64,000 bases of DNA from Symbiodinium microadriaticum. Taxonomy: Eukaryota > Sar > Dinophyceae > Suessiales > Symbiodiniaceae. Of the stretch, positions 1 through 10,944 are shown piece after piece. Under the pieces are notes generated by a model. The model did no database searches, was not told the DNA's origin, and saw nothing but the letters and a program-made list of their open reading frames with translations. The DNA lies in NCBI GenBank assembly GCA_001939145.1, contig LSRX01000716.1, positions 154,054-218,053 on the forward strand, written 5' to 3'. A program made the position numbers and the translations under genes. Position 1 is the stretch's first letter. Every line of letters starts with the position of its first letter.

Positions 1-1075
1 CACGACGGCCGGCCAAGCAGCAGAGCTAAGCAGGGACCTAAGCAGTGAAGCCAGAGCCAATGCCAGAGCCAGAACCACAGCCAGTGCCAGGGCCAGAGTC
101 GAAGCTGAGCCAAAGCCACATAGCGGCAACGAAGCGCATAGCGCTTGCATCGCAAAGTGACAGCAGGGATCAAAAGCAACCTACTCTAGCTCAGCCAGCG
201 CTGCGTAGCGACGGCGCATCAGGGCGCACAGCGCTTGCGTTGCATAGCGACAGCAGGGGTCCACACAGCCGACACGTTAGCCGAGCCAAAACCAAACCAA
301 GCCAAGCCAAGCCAAAGTTAAAAAGCCGAGCCAAGCCAAAGTCGAAGAGCCAAGCCAAGCATTCAAGCCAGCCAGCTAGAGCCGCGTGGCGTGGTGCGGT
401 ATGGGAGACATGTCAGCCAAGCCAACACCAAGCCAAGCCAAGCCAAGCCAAGTAGCCGAACCAGCCAGCTATAGAGCCGTGCGGCGTGGTGAGGTAGGGA
501 GATACGTCTGCCAGGCCAAAACCAAGCCAAGCCAACAGCCTACAATATTTGAGTCAAAGCCGCATAGCGGCGGCGCATGAGGGCGCATAGCGCCCACGTC
601 GCATAGCGACAGCTGCATAGCAGCAGGCGCATAGCGCACACGCAAAACGACTGCGTATAACGGCCAGCCAACGTGCGCTCTCGATGCATAGCGACAGCAG
701 GGGCCAAACAGCCGACGCATCAGTTGAGCCAAAACTTGGCCAAAACCGAGCCAAGCCAAGCCAAAGCCAAAAAGCCGAGCCAAGCCAAAGCCGAAGAGCC
801 AAGCCAAGCAGCCAAACCAGCCACTATAACTTCTCCGGGTAGGACAAGAAAGGCTAGGCTCGAGTCAAGCCAACGCCAAACTAAGCAGCTAGGTCAGCCC
901 AGTCAGCTAGAGCCGTGCGGCGACAGGATGCATTATGGGGAAAGCACTGCACTCCCTTCCTGACTCTTCCAGCTAGGACAGAGCCGATGCAAGCCAACAA
1001 AGCCAAGCCAAGCATCTTAGTCACAGCAGGCTTGCAGCACAGCCGCAGCTGAGCTCCTCGAGCCAAGCTATTTTT
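1..1075. repeat. AAGCC-type satellite with GCATAGCG motifs
   Basis: Dense AAGCC/AGCCA pentamer runs alternate with blocks rich in GCATAGCGACAG. A higher-order unit of roughly 440 bp repeats: the block near 255-430 (ACAGCCGACACG, pentamers, AGCCGAGCC, then CAGCTAGAGCC) recurs near 695-915. Open frames here are pentamer-encoded (KPSQA-type strings) and are not credible genes. Confidence 0.85.
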
Positions 1076-2743
1076 GATCATAAGGCAGCAGTGGGGTCAG
1101 GTGCAGCAGCGGGTTCCATTCTGCGTTAGTTGTCTTCTTCCTGATGTTTGCTGCTGCTTCAGAAGAGTGTCTGTAGCTTGGCGACCAGCCGGCGCGCAGC
1201 GAACGTCAAATTTATCTGATCTGAGCAAGGACACCCTCTAGCTGCTGCGCGAACGTCACAACGTACCGCTCGCGTGTCACGTGTGTTATGGCAGACGTTC
1301 GCAGCTGGTTGTGGGAACCGGAGAGAGAGCCTTAGTCTGAAACGTCAGTGCGAGCCAGCCACAAGAGTTACAAGTCCTGGCCAGCGTTTTGTTCAAGCAA
1401 GCAGACTTTCGGGCATCCCTTGTTGCTTTCTTTCATCTCGTGCGAGCCTCAGTCTTGTGGCAGATGCGAGGCGTGGTAGCCAGAACTTTGCAAGTGCTCT
1501 TGCAAGAGGCCAAGATCGTTCTTTCCGGAAAGAAGGCTTGGGCTGACATTGAGGACGAGGAGGCGGCGCGATGCTTGAAATTTGAAGTGCTTAAGAAAGG
1601 TCAGTAGCAGCAGCCGTGAGTCAGGTGCAGACCTTCCAGACAAAGGCGCGCGGGCTTGAAGTGGCAGAAGATTAAGCGTCTGTTTCATGGTGAGTTCTTG
1701 TTGATGTCTGAGTCTGCTTAAGGAGACCATGTCGAGCTACGTCGAGGACACCTTATCTTTGACGTTGAAAACTCCCGCCAGTGGCTTAATTAAAGGTGTC
1801 GAGAGCAGGGTTTCGACTGCACCAGGGCAGAGCAGCTTAGGTTGGTTGGGTTCACGTGGACAAGGCCTTCTTTGTTTAGGGCATGCTGCGGGTGGCTGCG
1901 CATCATGAGTGTGCACGGGTCAGGAGTGGAAGTGGATGCTTGGCGGCGGCGATTTGAAGGTAGCCTTGTGACACGTCAGGTTTGCTGCTTTTTCGTCGCT
2001 AGTCACGGCAGGGCCAGCAGAAACCTGTCAACAAGGTCCTTGACTGCAAGGCACGAACAGCGTGGGAGCACGTCGTTGTAGCGTGAGTCGTTTTCTACAC
2101 ACAGGCGTGCCGCGTTGTTCAGGGTGCAGAGCAAGCTCGAGTTCAGGAGCGACGTGCGCAGGCCGGGCTGCGATATAGGAAGCCACCCTTGCCATGCTTG
2201 AAGTCTTCTAGTCCAGTTGCGTGAGTCTTGTGCGAGGTTGCAGAGGAGGACCACGCTGTGCTTGACTTCTACATATCCTTGGCAGAAGAAGAGCAGCAGC
2301 AGGGCTTGTTTTTGGCGACGAACTGGTGCAGCGTAGCGGCAGACAGCCTGTTCGTGTTCGGGTTTTCTTGCGTGCTAAAGGTATTTTCACCCGTACAGTA
2401 CAACTGTCGCTGTCTTGCAGGCAACGTGCGACGCTGGGGCCTTTCACGTACGCAAACGCTGCAGCACCGCAAGTTGCGCCTTGGAAGAGAGAGGGCGTAG
2501 GCTTCCTGGTCAGGGTTCTAGTCTTGTCCAGGCAAAAAGAACGCCCAGCATTTGTCATGTCGTTCAGCCGGTCGGCAACACACTACCGCGAGTGCGGACA
2601 GAAGCCGCGTGCATGTTGAAGGTGCCTCAAGCGCCAGGGCAACTGCTCGGCGCGGCACGACAACTGCTGCCTCATTGATGCTCTTCGGAGCGTTGGATGC
2701 AAGGTCGAGTACCAGTGTTCCGGTCCATTTTGGGCGTTGAAAG
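1076..2743 (+). other. No firm gene; possible exon fragments
   Basis: No recognisable protein. Two weak exon candidates exist. The first is an open frame from about 1389 to 1599, with a protein-like end (AWADIEDEEAARCLKFEV), followed by GTCAGT at 1600. The second is a 40-bp GT-AG candidate intron at 2381-2420 (AAAG|GTATTT to CTTGCAG|GC) inside a + strand open stretch. They could be 5' exons of the gene set that follows, but nothing proves it. Confidence 0.25.
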
Positions 2744-3595
2744 ATGGAAGTGCATTTTTGCGCCCTCTCGGGTTCCTCAGCAGCAGTGGACATGTGTGTG
2801 TGTGTGTGTGTGACAGTAGACAGTCATGCTACATTTGCGGCGAGAAGGTACACGCTGGTCCGCGACGACCCTGTGTCTCCCCATGATTGGCTCACCGGCA
2901 AGTACGTGCTGTACGCGGCAAGTCAGAGGCACTTTCATGGACTGGAGGTGTACTCAGACGGCGCAGCAATTCTACACAATTCCTGTCGACGTCATGAGGG
3001 CATCACCTTTGCAGCGGCAGCTCTGAGCTCCTTGCGTGTTGATGCTCGTTACAAGCTCGTTCCGATCTCAGCTAGCGCAGAAGATGCAAGAGGCAGCGAT
3101 TGTCTTGGAGGAAAGTTTTGTGATGCGGCTGCAGCGGATTTGGAGGATATCGTCAGGCAGGCACAGCATCCGCGTTGGGATGCATTCCCAACTTTTGAAG
3201 ATGTGGAGAACAGTGCAAGCTTGCATTTCTGGGAAGAGACTGCGCCATCGCCCGAGCCACTCGGCGTTCCGTTGAGACCAGTAGACTCTAGGAACAAGCG
3301 CATGTTACGTAGGTCAGACAGTTGCTGGCGCACAAGGATTTACACCTCATGGGCTTCGCCTGAGTGGGGCTCCGAACATGAGGACTGCATGCTGGCGCCC
3401 GCGTGCTCTCAGTGTTCTCTGAGACATCATAGCGCGCAGGAAGAGACTGCCTCAGACATCTGCAGCCATGATTCCGGATTCTGGGACGAGGTAGTCCTTC
3501 CGAGTCCGCCGCTTGTTTGCCATATTCTTAACTTTGAGATTGTTGTTCCGTGTCCTCATGCAAAAGTCAGAGAAAGCAAAAAGAGGACCCTGTGA
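2744..3595 (+). CDS. Hypothetical protein upstream of the ASCH gene
   Basis: Open frame of 283 codons starting at an ATG. I recognise no family. It is cysteine- and histidine-bearing throughout with no obvious signal peptide or membrane helix. A (TG)n run at about 2791-2812 encodes a CVCVCV stretch near residue 20, so the true start may lie downstream or the protein may begin in an exon further upstream. The middle (around KYVLYAASQRHFHGLEVY) looks like ordinary globular sequence. It is co-oriented with, and about 180 bp upstream of, the ASCH-domain ORF, so it may be part of the same element or transcript. It could also be one exon of a longer gene. Confidence 0.4.
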   Translation: MEVHFCALSGSSAAVDMCVCVCVTVDSHATFAARRYTLVRDDPVSPHDWLTGKYVLYAASQRHFHGLEVYSDGAAILHNSCRRHEGITFAAAALSSLRVDARYKLVPISASAEDARGSDCLGGKFCDAAAADLEDIVRQAQHPRWDAFPTFEDVENSASLHFWEETAPSPEPLGVPLRPVDSRNKRMLRRSDSCWRTRIYTSWASPEWGSEHEDCMLAPACSQCSLRHHSAQEETASDICSHDSGFWDEVVLPSPPLVCHILNFEIVVPCPHAKVRESKKRTL

Positions 3596-3773
3596 AGCTA
3601 AGGCCTCTGCGCAGGCACGTTTTCAGGGTTCGATCATATGAAGATGCGCATGAAACTCGTGCGGTCTGGCTTAGGCCGCGTGGCTAAAGTAGATGCACGT
3701 AGAGTGGACAGTGTAGATAGTCAGCGTGCAAGTTCTCTAGCGCAGCGAGTGACTAAGGGCATTTGGGTTCGTG

Positions 3774-5051
3774 ATGCCGGAGGAGCAGCAGGGGGAAGAG
3801 GATTTGCAGGAGGCCTCTGATGATCGCTGCGGAGGGGAGTCGGACGCAGATGCTGATGCTGCCTCAGTGGCAACGGCATGCTCTTCGGAAGATTTGGAAT
3901 GTACCATGCTGCAGCCGCTCTCGTGGGTTGAGTTCTCATGCGGAGATTCGACCTGGTTTTTGGTCTTTTCTTCGGTGGACGGCCATGCTCTTATCTCAAC
4001 GCCGATGAGTGCGCAGGATGCTGCGGCGTGGTTTCTGCTGGTGTACAGTTATCGCTCTCATGGGGTGTCTTTGCAACATGCTTGGTCTTGCCTGCCGTGC
4101 CAAGTCCGTGCCGCTGTTCTCGGGCTTCCTATCATGACGGCGACGTGCCCACTTCCAAATAGACCTGTTCTGCACATGCGATTCCTGCTTGCATGCAGTG
4201 GGTGCAATGCTGCTCCGCCATTCCATTGCTGCAGTGAGACCTTCACTAGCTTGTACCGTTACGTGTGGCCAAAAGCATCTCTGAAGGAGGCCATGCGTCG
4301 TCTCGGGGCAGATATCGCAGTGCCATACCAGCGCATTCAAAAAGTAGAAGACTTCAACTTGTGGTGTGATGCGACTGGCTGGTCTCTAGCTCTTTGGCCT
4401 AGAGCAGAGGTCGGTCGACCAGGCAAGTACATCATCAGCCTAGGAGAAGTCCATTCAGGAATCGACGTAGTGCCCGGAGCAGCAAAATGGTACTGCGGTC
4501 ACTATCAGGCGACCTTGCCAGACACTTTGCTTGCAAATCTGTCCTCTGTGGGCGGGGTGAACCTGTGGCGCGTGTTGAGTTTGCAGCCATCGCTCGACCG
4601 ATGCGGAGGCACGTCGCTCACTGAACCTGTAGAGCTGCCCTCTGGTGGCTTTACGGTCGCAAAAAATTGGGCCGACCTCATCCTGGCAGGAAGCAAGACG
4701 TGGGAGATCCGAGGTGAGAGGACAAAGAAGCGTTGTCGAGTGGCAGTCCTAGAGAAGGGCCGCACCACCATACGGGGCGACGTTGAGATTGTGGATTGTT
4801 TTCACGTCGGCCAGTGGGATGGGCGTGAGTGGCAACCTCCAACAAAGCAGGAGAACTATCTCTGGGCTGCGGACAACATGCACAAGCATTGCATCAAGAG
4901 TACGGACACTGTGACGTACAACGATGCATATGCATGGGTTTTACAGAACCCCAGAGTGTACAAGACAGAGGTGCCTTTCAAGCGTCCTCAGGGCTGTATG
5001 ACGTGGGTCAAGTTGCAGCACTCTGCCAAGGCGGAGTCATTGAGCCCGTGA
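3774..5051 (+). CDS. ASCH-domain (PUA-like) protein
   Basis: 425 codons from an ATG preceded by an in-frame stop at 3750. The C-terminal third (about residues 286-415) has the ASCH pattern: KNWADLILAGSKTWEIRG, a GDVEIVDCF strand, then AYAWVLQNP and the closing RPQGCMTWVKL. ASCH domains are PUA-like folds proposed to bind RNA or modified nucleotides. Some family members act as RNA-cleaving or base-recognition modules. The N-terminal 280 residues are an acidic leader followed by an unassigned cysteine-rich region that ends near a GHYQATLP motif. That motif could be a catalytic-His region of a papain-like fold, but this is speculative. The next ORF begins about 10 bp downstream in another frame, so both may belong to one gene split by a short intron or an indel. 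Confidence 0.72.
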   Translation: MPEEQQGEEDLQEASDDRCGGESDADADAASVATACSSEDLECTMLQPLSWVEFSCGDSTWFLVFSSVDGHALISTPMSAQDAAAWFLLVYSYRSHGVSLQHAWSCLPCQVRAAVLGLPIMTATCPLPNRPVLHMRFLLACSGCNAAPPFHCCSETFTSLYRYVWPKASLKEAMRRLGADIAVPYQRIQKVEDFNLWCDATGWSLALWPRAEVGRPGKYIISLGEVHSGIDVVPGAAKWYCGHYQATLPDTLLANLSSVGGVNLWRVLSLQPSLDRCGGTSLTEPVELPSGGFTVAKNWADLILAGSKTWEIRGERTKKRCRVAVLEKGRTTIRGDVEIVDCFHVGQWDGREWQPPTKQENYLWAADNMHKHCIKSTDTVTYNDAYAWVLQNPRVYKTEVPFKRPQGCMTWVKLQHSAKAESLSP

Positions 5052-5061
5052 CACATCAGGC

Positions 5062-7778
5062 GTGGCAGCGGTTGACCGAGTCGTTGGTGTTCTTCACTCA
5101 GCCGAGCCGCTTCCAGTGGAAGCTTCCAGTTGGATTGGTCAGACGTGTAGTGCAGCTGAGACCTTGGGAGACGGAGCGTGCGCTGTGCATGCAGCTTTTG
5201 GAGAGAGGACTGAGACAGGCGTGTTGATCTGTCATGGCGCGCGCGAGCTTGCCATGCACGAGCTGGAAGCAGCGATGCACTCTGAAGACCAGCAGGCCAG
5301 TCGCATTAAGAGCACACTGTGGCGCGAAATGGCGAGCCGTGGCATGAAGGAGGATGAAGCAGCTCCAGAAGCGAGGCTGTTCTGGCAGACTTTTGCAGAC
5401 AAGTTTCCTGCTCTTGCTGAGGTGGCCAGAAATGCAGCAGTCCAGCAGGCGGACGCTGAGAATCGGGCGACTCAGCGGCATCAGGTACTTACGCAAGCCT
5501 GCAGAGTCTTCTTCCTGAAGGCGCCCGTCGCAATTTTTCAGAGGTTCTGCTCTGACATTGGGTACGAAAACGCAGAGGGTCAGGAGCCTTGTTTTGAGGT
5601 GCAAGGAGACCGGCGCCTCGTCAAAGGCACGAAGCGAAGAGAATTGCCTGCGGACGGTCCTGACAGTAAATTGGAAGCAATCCGTAGGGATGAAGAAGTT
5701 TTCGACGCCCTGCGGACCGCAGTCCTCTGGTCTGCAGACCGTGGTACTATTCTTGCAGCTCTGGACCGCTGCTCGCTTGAAGATGAACACGGACACGCAG
5801 CAGCGCTTGCTCGGGCGCTGCGAGATGTGCATGCCTGTGACAATGCGCCATCTCTGGCGCCGGCAGAGTTTGAAGCGTGTGCAGTTGCCGCCTATCTGGT
5901 GGCTATCCAGCAGCAGGCGTACTACTTCAGCGTCGACGAAGTGCAAGTGATTTGCCGTCAGCTTGGGGCAAATGTTTTGATAGTCAAGGAAGTCGCGCCG
6001 CTTGTGTTGCTGGTGGAAGGGGTCGTGTACAGCCAGGCTGGCCAGGACTTCAGAGCAATAGTGCTACGCGGCGCTGGCGACAATGGATCAGTTCGAAGCC
6101 ACTTCGAACGTCAAGTTTTGTCGAAACAGAATGTTCCCAAAACACAGTCTGTGGCAGCTGGGCACAATGAAGCTGTTGAGCACGAGCGCGATGTCCGCGA
6201 CAGCAACAGCAGAACATCCGGGAGCAGTAGCCGTGAGCCTGCCAGTGGCTCCGATCGATTTGAGGCAGATGTGGAGCACCTTTTGACAGTGTTTGAGCAA
6301 GGAGGTGACGCCATCACCCATCTGGCTGCTCTGCCGCATCACAGTCCGGAGGTCGAGGAGACGTCTTTCGCATATCTACGTGACAAGCTGAGCTGCCTTG
6401 TCAATGCCTTCGAAACAGACAGGCTAGCCTCAGATGATGCAGTGAAGCTACAATATCCTCTGTGGCGTGCGGGGTTCTACCCCCTGGCAGTACTCTTTGA
6501 GTGCTGGAGCCGCAGCACGGGCATACCAGCCGTTTTCTATGCAGATGCCTTTGCCAGTTTGGCAAGCAGCATCTGGCACAAGGACATCGGTGCTGACATA
6601 GCCGGCTTCACAACTCGGAGTAGGTACTGGTGCTGCGGCACTGCGCAGCCAGGAGGTGGGAAGACTCCAGCGCTGGAACCTATGCTCCGCATGCTCCGGA
6701 CCTGCATGAAGAACCTGCCACATTTCGCGCCTGGCAGTGTGGCAGATGCCTTTCACACAGTGGAGCCGATGACGCATGCAGCAGCCATTGCAAAGCTCCG
6801 CGACACAGATGGTTATGGGCTAATAGCTGCTGGAGAAGGCGGGCCAATGCTCTGCCCAGCCTGGCCAAGTAACGGGACTTGGACGCACAACACCCACATC
6901 AATCTACAGCGCTTGTTGAATGCGGCCCAAGGAGGGTCAGTAAGCTGGGAGACCGTGTTCGATCGAAAGGATCGCAAGGCGGCCAGTGCAGAAGGCGTGG
7001 ACAAGGGCTCGCAGTGCGAAAGCACGAACGTGACCGTCGCTCTTTTCCAGCAGCTGTCAGTTTTTCGAAATTGGCGTCTTCTCTGCAGTTGAACGTAGTT
7101 GTTTCTCCCGCTCTTTAGGCTGCGTTTGCATGCTTACCCCATTTGTTTTGTTTGCCGTAGCTCCCAAAGATGGCAAAAAAACCAAGGTGGGCCATGGGCG
7201 AGTCCAAGTCCAGCATCGGGCTTGCGCAGCGCATTGTCTTTTCCTTTGGAGCTGTCCGCCAGCCTGGCAAGCCGCAGTGGCAGCAGTTTGAAGATAGCGT
7301 CGTGCGGCCGGTCCTGGAACGCTTATTCAGTGCGCTGCTTCAGCATTTGGGGCCCAAAACTGCCTTGCATGAAATGTCTCCGCAGAGAACATGGCGTCTG
7401 TCGGCGCCGTTGCGGGAGCAGGTTCACCATTACCGCCTGGCTCTCTTTGACTGCAATAAGCGGACACGCTTCGGGGAAGTGTTTGCCAGTGGACTCAACA
7501 AAAGCGTGTACTGGCTGGGCGCCACGGCTACACTTAGCAGTGTGCTAGAGCAGGTTTGGCTTTCTTCATTGAAGAGCGTGCACGAGCCGGTAGTGTGGAC
7601 GGGCGCTATATCAGAGTCTGCATTGAAGCAGTCCATGATCTTCTTTCAAGAACGATACCTTTTCGGCTTGGCAACTTTGGACGTAGAGACGCGACGCTTG
7701 TTCAGCAAGAAGCTTGCCAACTTCCCGGAAAGTCAAAATGAGGCGGGTAGGGAACACTTCACAAGCCATTCTCAGTAA
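5062..7778 (+). CDS. OTU-like plus DUF3987-type P-loop protein
   Basis: Two exons, 5062-7059 and 7161-7778, joined in phase 0 across a GT-AG intron. The frame opens at 5044 and has no early ATG, so the start is uncertain. The N-terminal half resembles an OTU cysteine protease: GDGACAVHA (Asp37, Cys40 counting from 5062) and, near residue 350, a strand region ending in HFER where OTUs have HY/HF. The C-terminal half carries a P-loop, GTAQPGGGKTPAL (about residues 526-538), a possible acidic motif, GLIAAGEGGPML, and after the intron SIGLAQRIVFSFG and helical segments typical of DUF3987 primase/helicase-like proteins. DUF3987 proteins are often mobile-element-borne. It lies between the ASCH ORF and the MULE transposase on the same strand. 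Both assignments rest on motif reading only, and OTU is the weaker of the two. Confidence 0.68.
7060..7160 (+). other. GT-AG intron in the OTU/DUF3987 gene
   Basis: 101 bp, phase 0. Codons before it end LFQQLS and codons after it begin LPKMAKKPR. Removing it joins two open frames (frames 1 and 3) into a continuous DUF3987-like region. The donor is TCA|GTTTTT and the acceptor TTTGCCGTAG|CTC. Confidence 0.65.
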
Positions 7779-7946
7779 GCAAGATTTACACACGTAGAGA
7801 GCTGAGTGGCACCAACGCAGCAGTTTGGTTTGTGAGCTTCATGTTCGCTAGATGATCAGTGTGTTTATTGGCTCCTGGACAGGCTGTTTCGCTAGCGTCG
7901 CAGCTGCTCGGCTCTTTTCCGGGGCCAACATGGAGAAGATCTTGGT

Positions 7947-10526
7947 GTGCGCGACTCGGAGCACCGCTGCGAGAGCTCTGCAGTTCATCGAGCTCTGCCT
8001 CCATGCAAGCCTACGAGGCCGCCGTTCAAGTGCTGCAGTTGCATGGTCTTGGGAATCAGAGCTTCGACGCAGCTGGAGAAGCTATTTTTGCAAAACACAG
8101 ATTGCAACAACTGTCGTCGGCAGTGGGCAGCACGTGAGTTCCTGGCATCCTTGCGAGTGCCCTCCTGGTTTTTTGATCTGATGGTGGACAGGGAATGGAA
8201 CGCAACACATGCACCGATTCTAGACAAGCGGGCAGATGGAGACGCAGATGAACGAGGAGAGTCTGAGCAGGGCCCTGACGCAGCGCCAAGAAAGGGCGAA
8301 GGCGTGGCCGCGTCCAAGCGAAAGTTGACTCAGTCTGATTCAACACAGGACGCAAAGGTGCCAATGCAGTCTGAAAAGATGAGGCCTGCGCGTCGTGCAT
8401 ACAACGTGACGCTCTTCGATGGAACGCCTCCTTGCCCTGTGCCCAACAGCCAGTCACTTTGTGCGTGCATAAACAGCATCCTAGCAAAGACTTTGTATGG
8501 CAGCCGGAGCGTGCAATTCAAGCCGCAAGAGCGGGTCAACTGCATCTGCGTGGCTGGCACCTGCTCCAAAGACACTTGTCGCAATTGTTCTTGGCGCCTC
8601 ATGGCTTGGCTGGAAACAAAGTCAGACGGCACGCTGTGGCTGACCGTCAAGTGCGATGGCCAGCACGGAGAGAGGGTACGAGGGCAAGGCAAAAAAGTCT
8701 GGGCGCCAGCAGAAGCAGCAGCCATCAAGGCGGCTTTCCCAAACCAGGCGCTGTTGTCATCAGCCGGGGTGCGAGCCTGCCTGGCTGCCGCTGGCCTGGA
8801 CGCACCGCCGTCCAAAGAAGTCTTGAAGCAATACGTCACCCGAGAAAATCGCAAGAGGAGAGGTTCTCGACAGGCACGGCAAAAGCCCCTCGTTCAGGAG
8901 CTGTTGGAGTCAGTTCAGGCGTGGCGCCAGAAGCAGACGGAGAAGCTGCTGGAAGGCCCGCTAGAGGAGCTGCGTGTTCTGGGAAAGCCCAGTTGCGCAG
9001 TCGGACATGCCTTTTTTGCATGGACTTGTCGCGGCTTCTTAAATCACGCGAAGAACCCAGAGAAGCAGCTTTTATGCTTGGTGGTAGATGGCAAGCACAA
9101 GGTGATCTCCACCGGCGCTGTTATTGCTACTCTGAGCATCCTCAGCAAGAGTACGACTCCGTCAAACACGAGCGCAGCCCGACAAACACGCGGCAGGATT
9201 CAGATGCCTCTGCGCACAGGCACCACTCGACCAGTTCTGCAAGCTTACATGGACACAGAGTCCACGCCCAATTTCATTCGCTTTTTCGAGGAGTTCTGTT
9301 CGACAGTGAAGCTGGAGTGCGGCTATGATCCCCGGCCACTCGTTGTACAGGTGCAGTGTGACTTTTCCGACGCTATAGAGGCAGCTCGCCGGCAAGTTTT
9401 CCCAAGCTCACGGGTCGTTCGGGACTTCCCGCACCTCATGCGCGCAGCGTACCCGAAGCTCACAAGCAAAACCACCGTGGAGTTGCGTGACAGAACCATG
9501 AACTTTTTTCGCGCTACACGGCACCTTCCAACGTTGGAACTCTTCAGCGCCAGCTGTCGAGCTTTTCTGCGGGAGCTGGAAGCTGCAAAGGCGACGTCGG
9601 CCAAAGAGTACCTTCTGCGGGAATACATTCACTGCCCGAAGAAGGAGATTGTTAGGAAATTCTATGGTCTGCGCCTGCGCGAGACAATGCTCTCTGACCT
9701 GACGGACGACGTCCTGTGGGCAGACTTTTGGTGCGGAGCGCTTGGTACGCACCCAGGCTCTGGTACAGGTAGTCAAACCGTGGAAGGATTTCACAGCTTT
9801 TGGCAGTCAATCCTTTCCAAGAAGGCCAGGATGCATCCGTGCAATGTATTGAGCCAGATGCAAGGCATGTTCAATGAGCATTGGGCAGCTTACATGCAGG
9901 AAGATGACGACCCAAGCCCATCGCTTTTTCCACGAACATCTGAGCCAGCTTTCCTCAATGGTTTAGACTTGCACAGACTGGGTCAGAACTCCGCTGCAGA
10001 GTACTGGGCGCAGCGCGACAACAGCAACTACAAGTGCCTGTCGCGAGGACAGACAAAGTTCTGGGTAATGCGGTGTCAAGCCACCGCAGAAGGGCCTCCT
10101 GCGCTGGCGTCCGTCAGTGATGCAACTGCAACGAACCTCGTGGACATGTTGCACATGTCCGAAACAGAGATGACGCAAGTCTTTCGCGAGTCTGGCATCC
10201 TGTCTGAGAACGCGGCTGGCGAAGTTCATCTGAGCATGTCTCGTCTTACATCCCTCTTTGGCGATCATTGCATTGTCTGCGAGGGAGATTTGCCTGCTCA
10301 GTACTGCCCCAAAATCTTCAGCAGGGGAGCCGGCAAAGGCAGACGCGTGTGCACATGCAGCACTGCTGTTCAACGAGCCGAATGTCCCCATATCTACTTT
10401 GTCAGTGCCTTGCAAGGCGAGATTGACATGAACTTGGTTCCTGAAAAGCGGAGACCAGGACGCCCAAAGCAGTCTGCCCGAAAAAAGCCTAAAGAGTCAG
10501 CTGAGGACACTGCCCGTCGTATTTGA
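7947..10526 (+). CDS. Mutator-like (MULE) transposase, SWIM finger, AT-hook
   Basis: 859 codons, open from a GTG at 7947; no clear ATG. From N to C it has a Cys/His block (ICVAGTCSKDTCRNCSWRL to DGQHG, about residues 198-238) like the WRKY-GCM1/FLYWCH-type fingers found before MULE cores. Next is a DDE-type core: Asp381 in LVVDGKHKV, Asp472 in CDFSDAIEAARRQVFP followed by DFPHLM, and Glu613 in QTVEGFHSFW. A SWIM finger follows, CxCx8CxH at residues 802-815 (CTCSTAVQRAECPH), and the tail RRPGRPKQSARKKP is an AT-hook. This is the standard layout of a MULE transposase, which cuts and pastes DNA in the nucleus. All three acidic residues are present and the frame is uninterrupted, so the copy may be functional. 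It is probably the transposase of the surrounding ORF set. I found no terminal inverted repeats. Confidence 0.85.
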   Translation: MRDSEHRCESSAVHRALPPCKPTRPPFKCCSCMVLGIRASTQLEKLFLQNTDCNNCRRQWAAREFLASLRVPSWFFDLMVDREWNATHAPILDKRADGDADERGESEQGPDAAPRKGEGVAASKRKLTQSDSTQDAKVPMQSEKMRPARRAYNVTLFDGTPPCPVPNSQSLCACINSILAKTLYGSRSVQFKPQERVNCICVAGTCSKDTCRNCSWRLMAWLETKSDGTLWLTVKCDGQHGERVRGQGKKVWAPAEAAAIKAAFPNQALLSSAGVRACLAAAGLDAPPSKEVLKQYVTRENRKRRGSRQARQKPLVQELLESVQAWRQKQTEKLLEGPLEELRVLGKPSCAVGHAFFAWTCRGFLNHAKNPEKQLLCLVVDGKHKVISTGAVIATLSILSKSTTPSNTSAARQTRGRIQMPLRTGTTRPVLQAYMDTESTPNFIRFFEEFCSTVKLECGYDPRPLVVQVQCDFSDAIEAARRQVFPSSRVVRDFPHLMRAAYPKLTSKTTVELRDRTMNFFRATRHLPTLELFSASCRAFLRELEAAKATSAKEYLLREYIHCPKKEIVRKFYGLRLRETMLSDLTDDVLWADFWCGALGTHPGSGTGSQTVEGFHSFWQSILSKKARMHPCNVLSQMQGMFNEHWAAYMQEDDDPSPSLFPRTSEPAFLNGLDLHRLGQNSAAEYWAQRDNSNYKCLSRGQTKFWVMRCQATAEGPPALASVSDATATNLVDMLHMSETEMTQVFRESGILSENAAGEVHLSMSRLTSLFGDHCIVCEGDLPAQYCPKIFSRGAGKGRRVCTCSTAVQRAECPHIYFVSALQGEIDMNLVPEKRRPGRPKQSARKKPKESAEDTARRI
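8134..8191 (+). other. Candidate GT-AG intron giving another transposase N-terminus
   Basis: GTGAGT donor at 8134, pyrimidine-rich tract and GGACAG|G acceptor at 8191, length 58 bp. Splicing joins a frame-2 exon (reading AYEAAVQVLQLHGLGNQSF) in correct phase to the transposase frame at EWNATHAP. The unspliced frame is also open, so this is only an alternative model. Confidence 0.35.
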
Positions 10527-10944
10527 GGGATCGGACGAGGCTGCCGCCAGAAGACAGGCCCTGCAAGACATCAGGGCGCGGTGGAAGGCGTCCAAGTGCA
10601 GCATTTCTGATAGCACAGTGAGTTTTATCTTGCTGACGGCGCAGCTCTTGGAAGAAAAAGCACTGCCGCGCTGTGAGCAGTTTTCGAAGCATTAGGAAAA
10701 CTTGTGTATCTGATGGTTGGCGTGGTTTGCACGGATTTTGAGCCGCCCTGAACGTCTCGAACATGAATCTCGACCGCTGCTTGTCACGATGGGTGAACAC
10801 GCCAGGTCAGATACCAGCAGACAGGAAGAGGACAGATGAGAGGACGGACGAAGTGGACAGATGCACGGACAGACAAATGAGACAAGAAGAGGATGGAAAT
10901 ATGATACATTAGATGACAGACGAATAGTGGCCAGCGGAGATCTC
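10527..10944. other. No gene seen
   Basis: About 420 bp of 3' flank after the transposase stop. I see no open frame with protein-like composition. An AGGACAGATGAGAGG-type stretch at about 10820-10925 is a weak ACAGA/GATG simple repeat. Confidence 0.5.

Noticed and set aside
45..455. 136-codon ORF at the window start
   Set aside because: Lys-Pro-Ser-Gln-Ala strings encoded by AAGCC pentamers, with no independent evidence of a gene.
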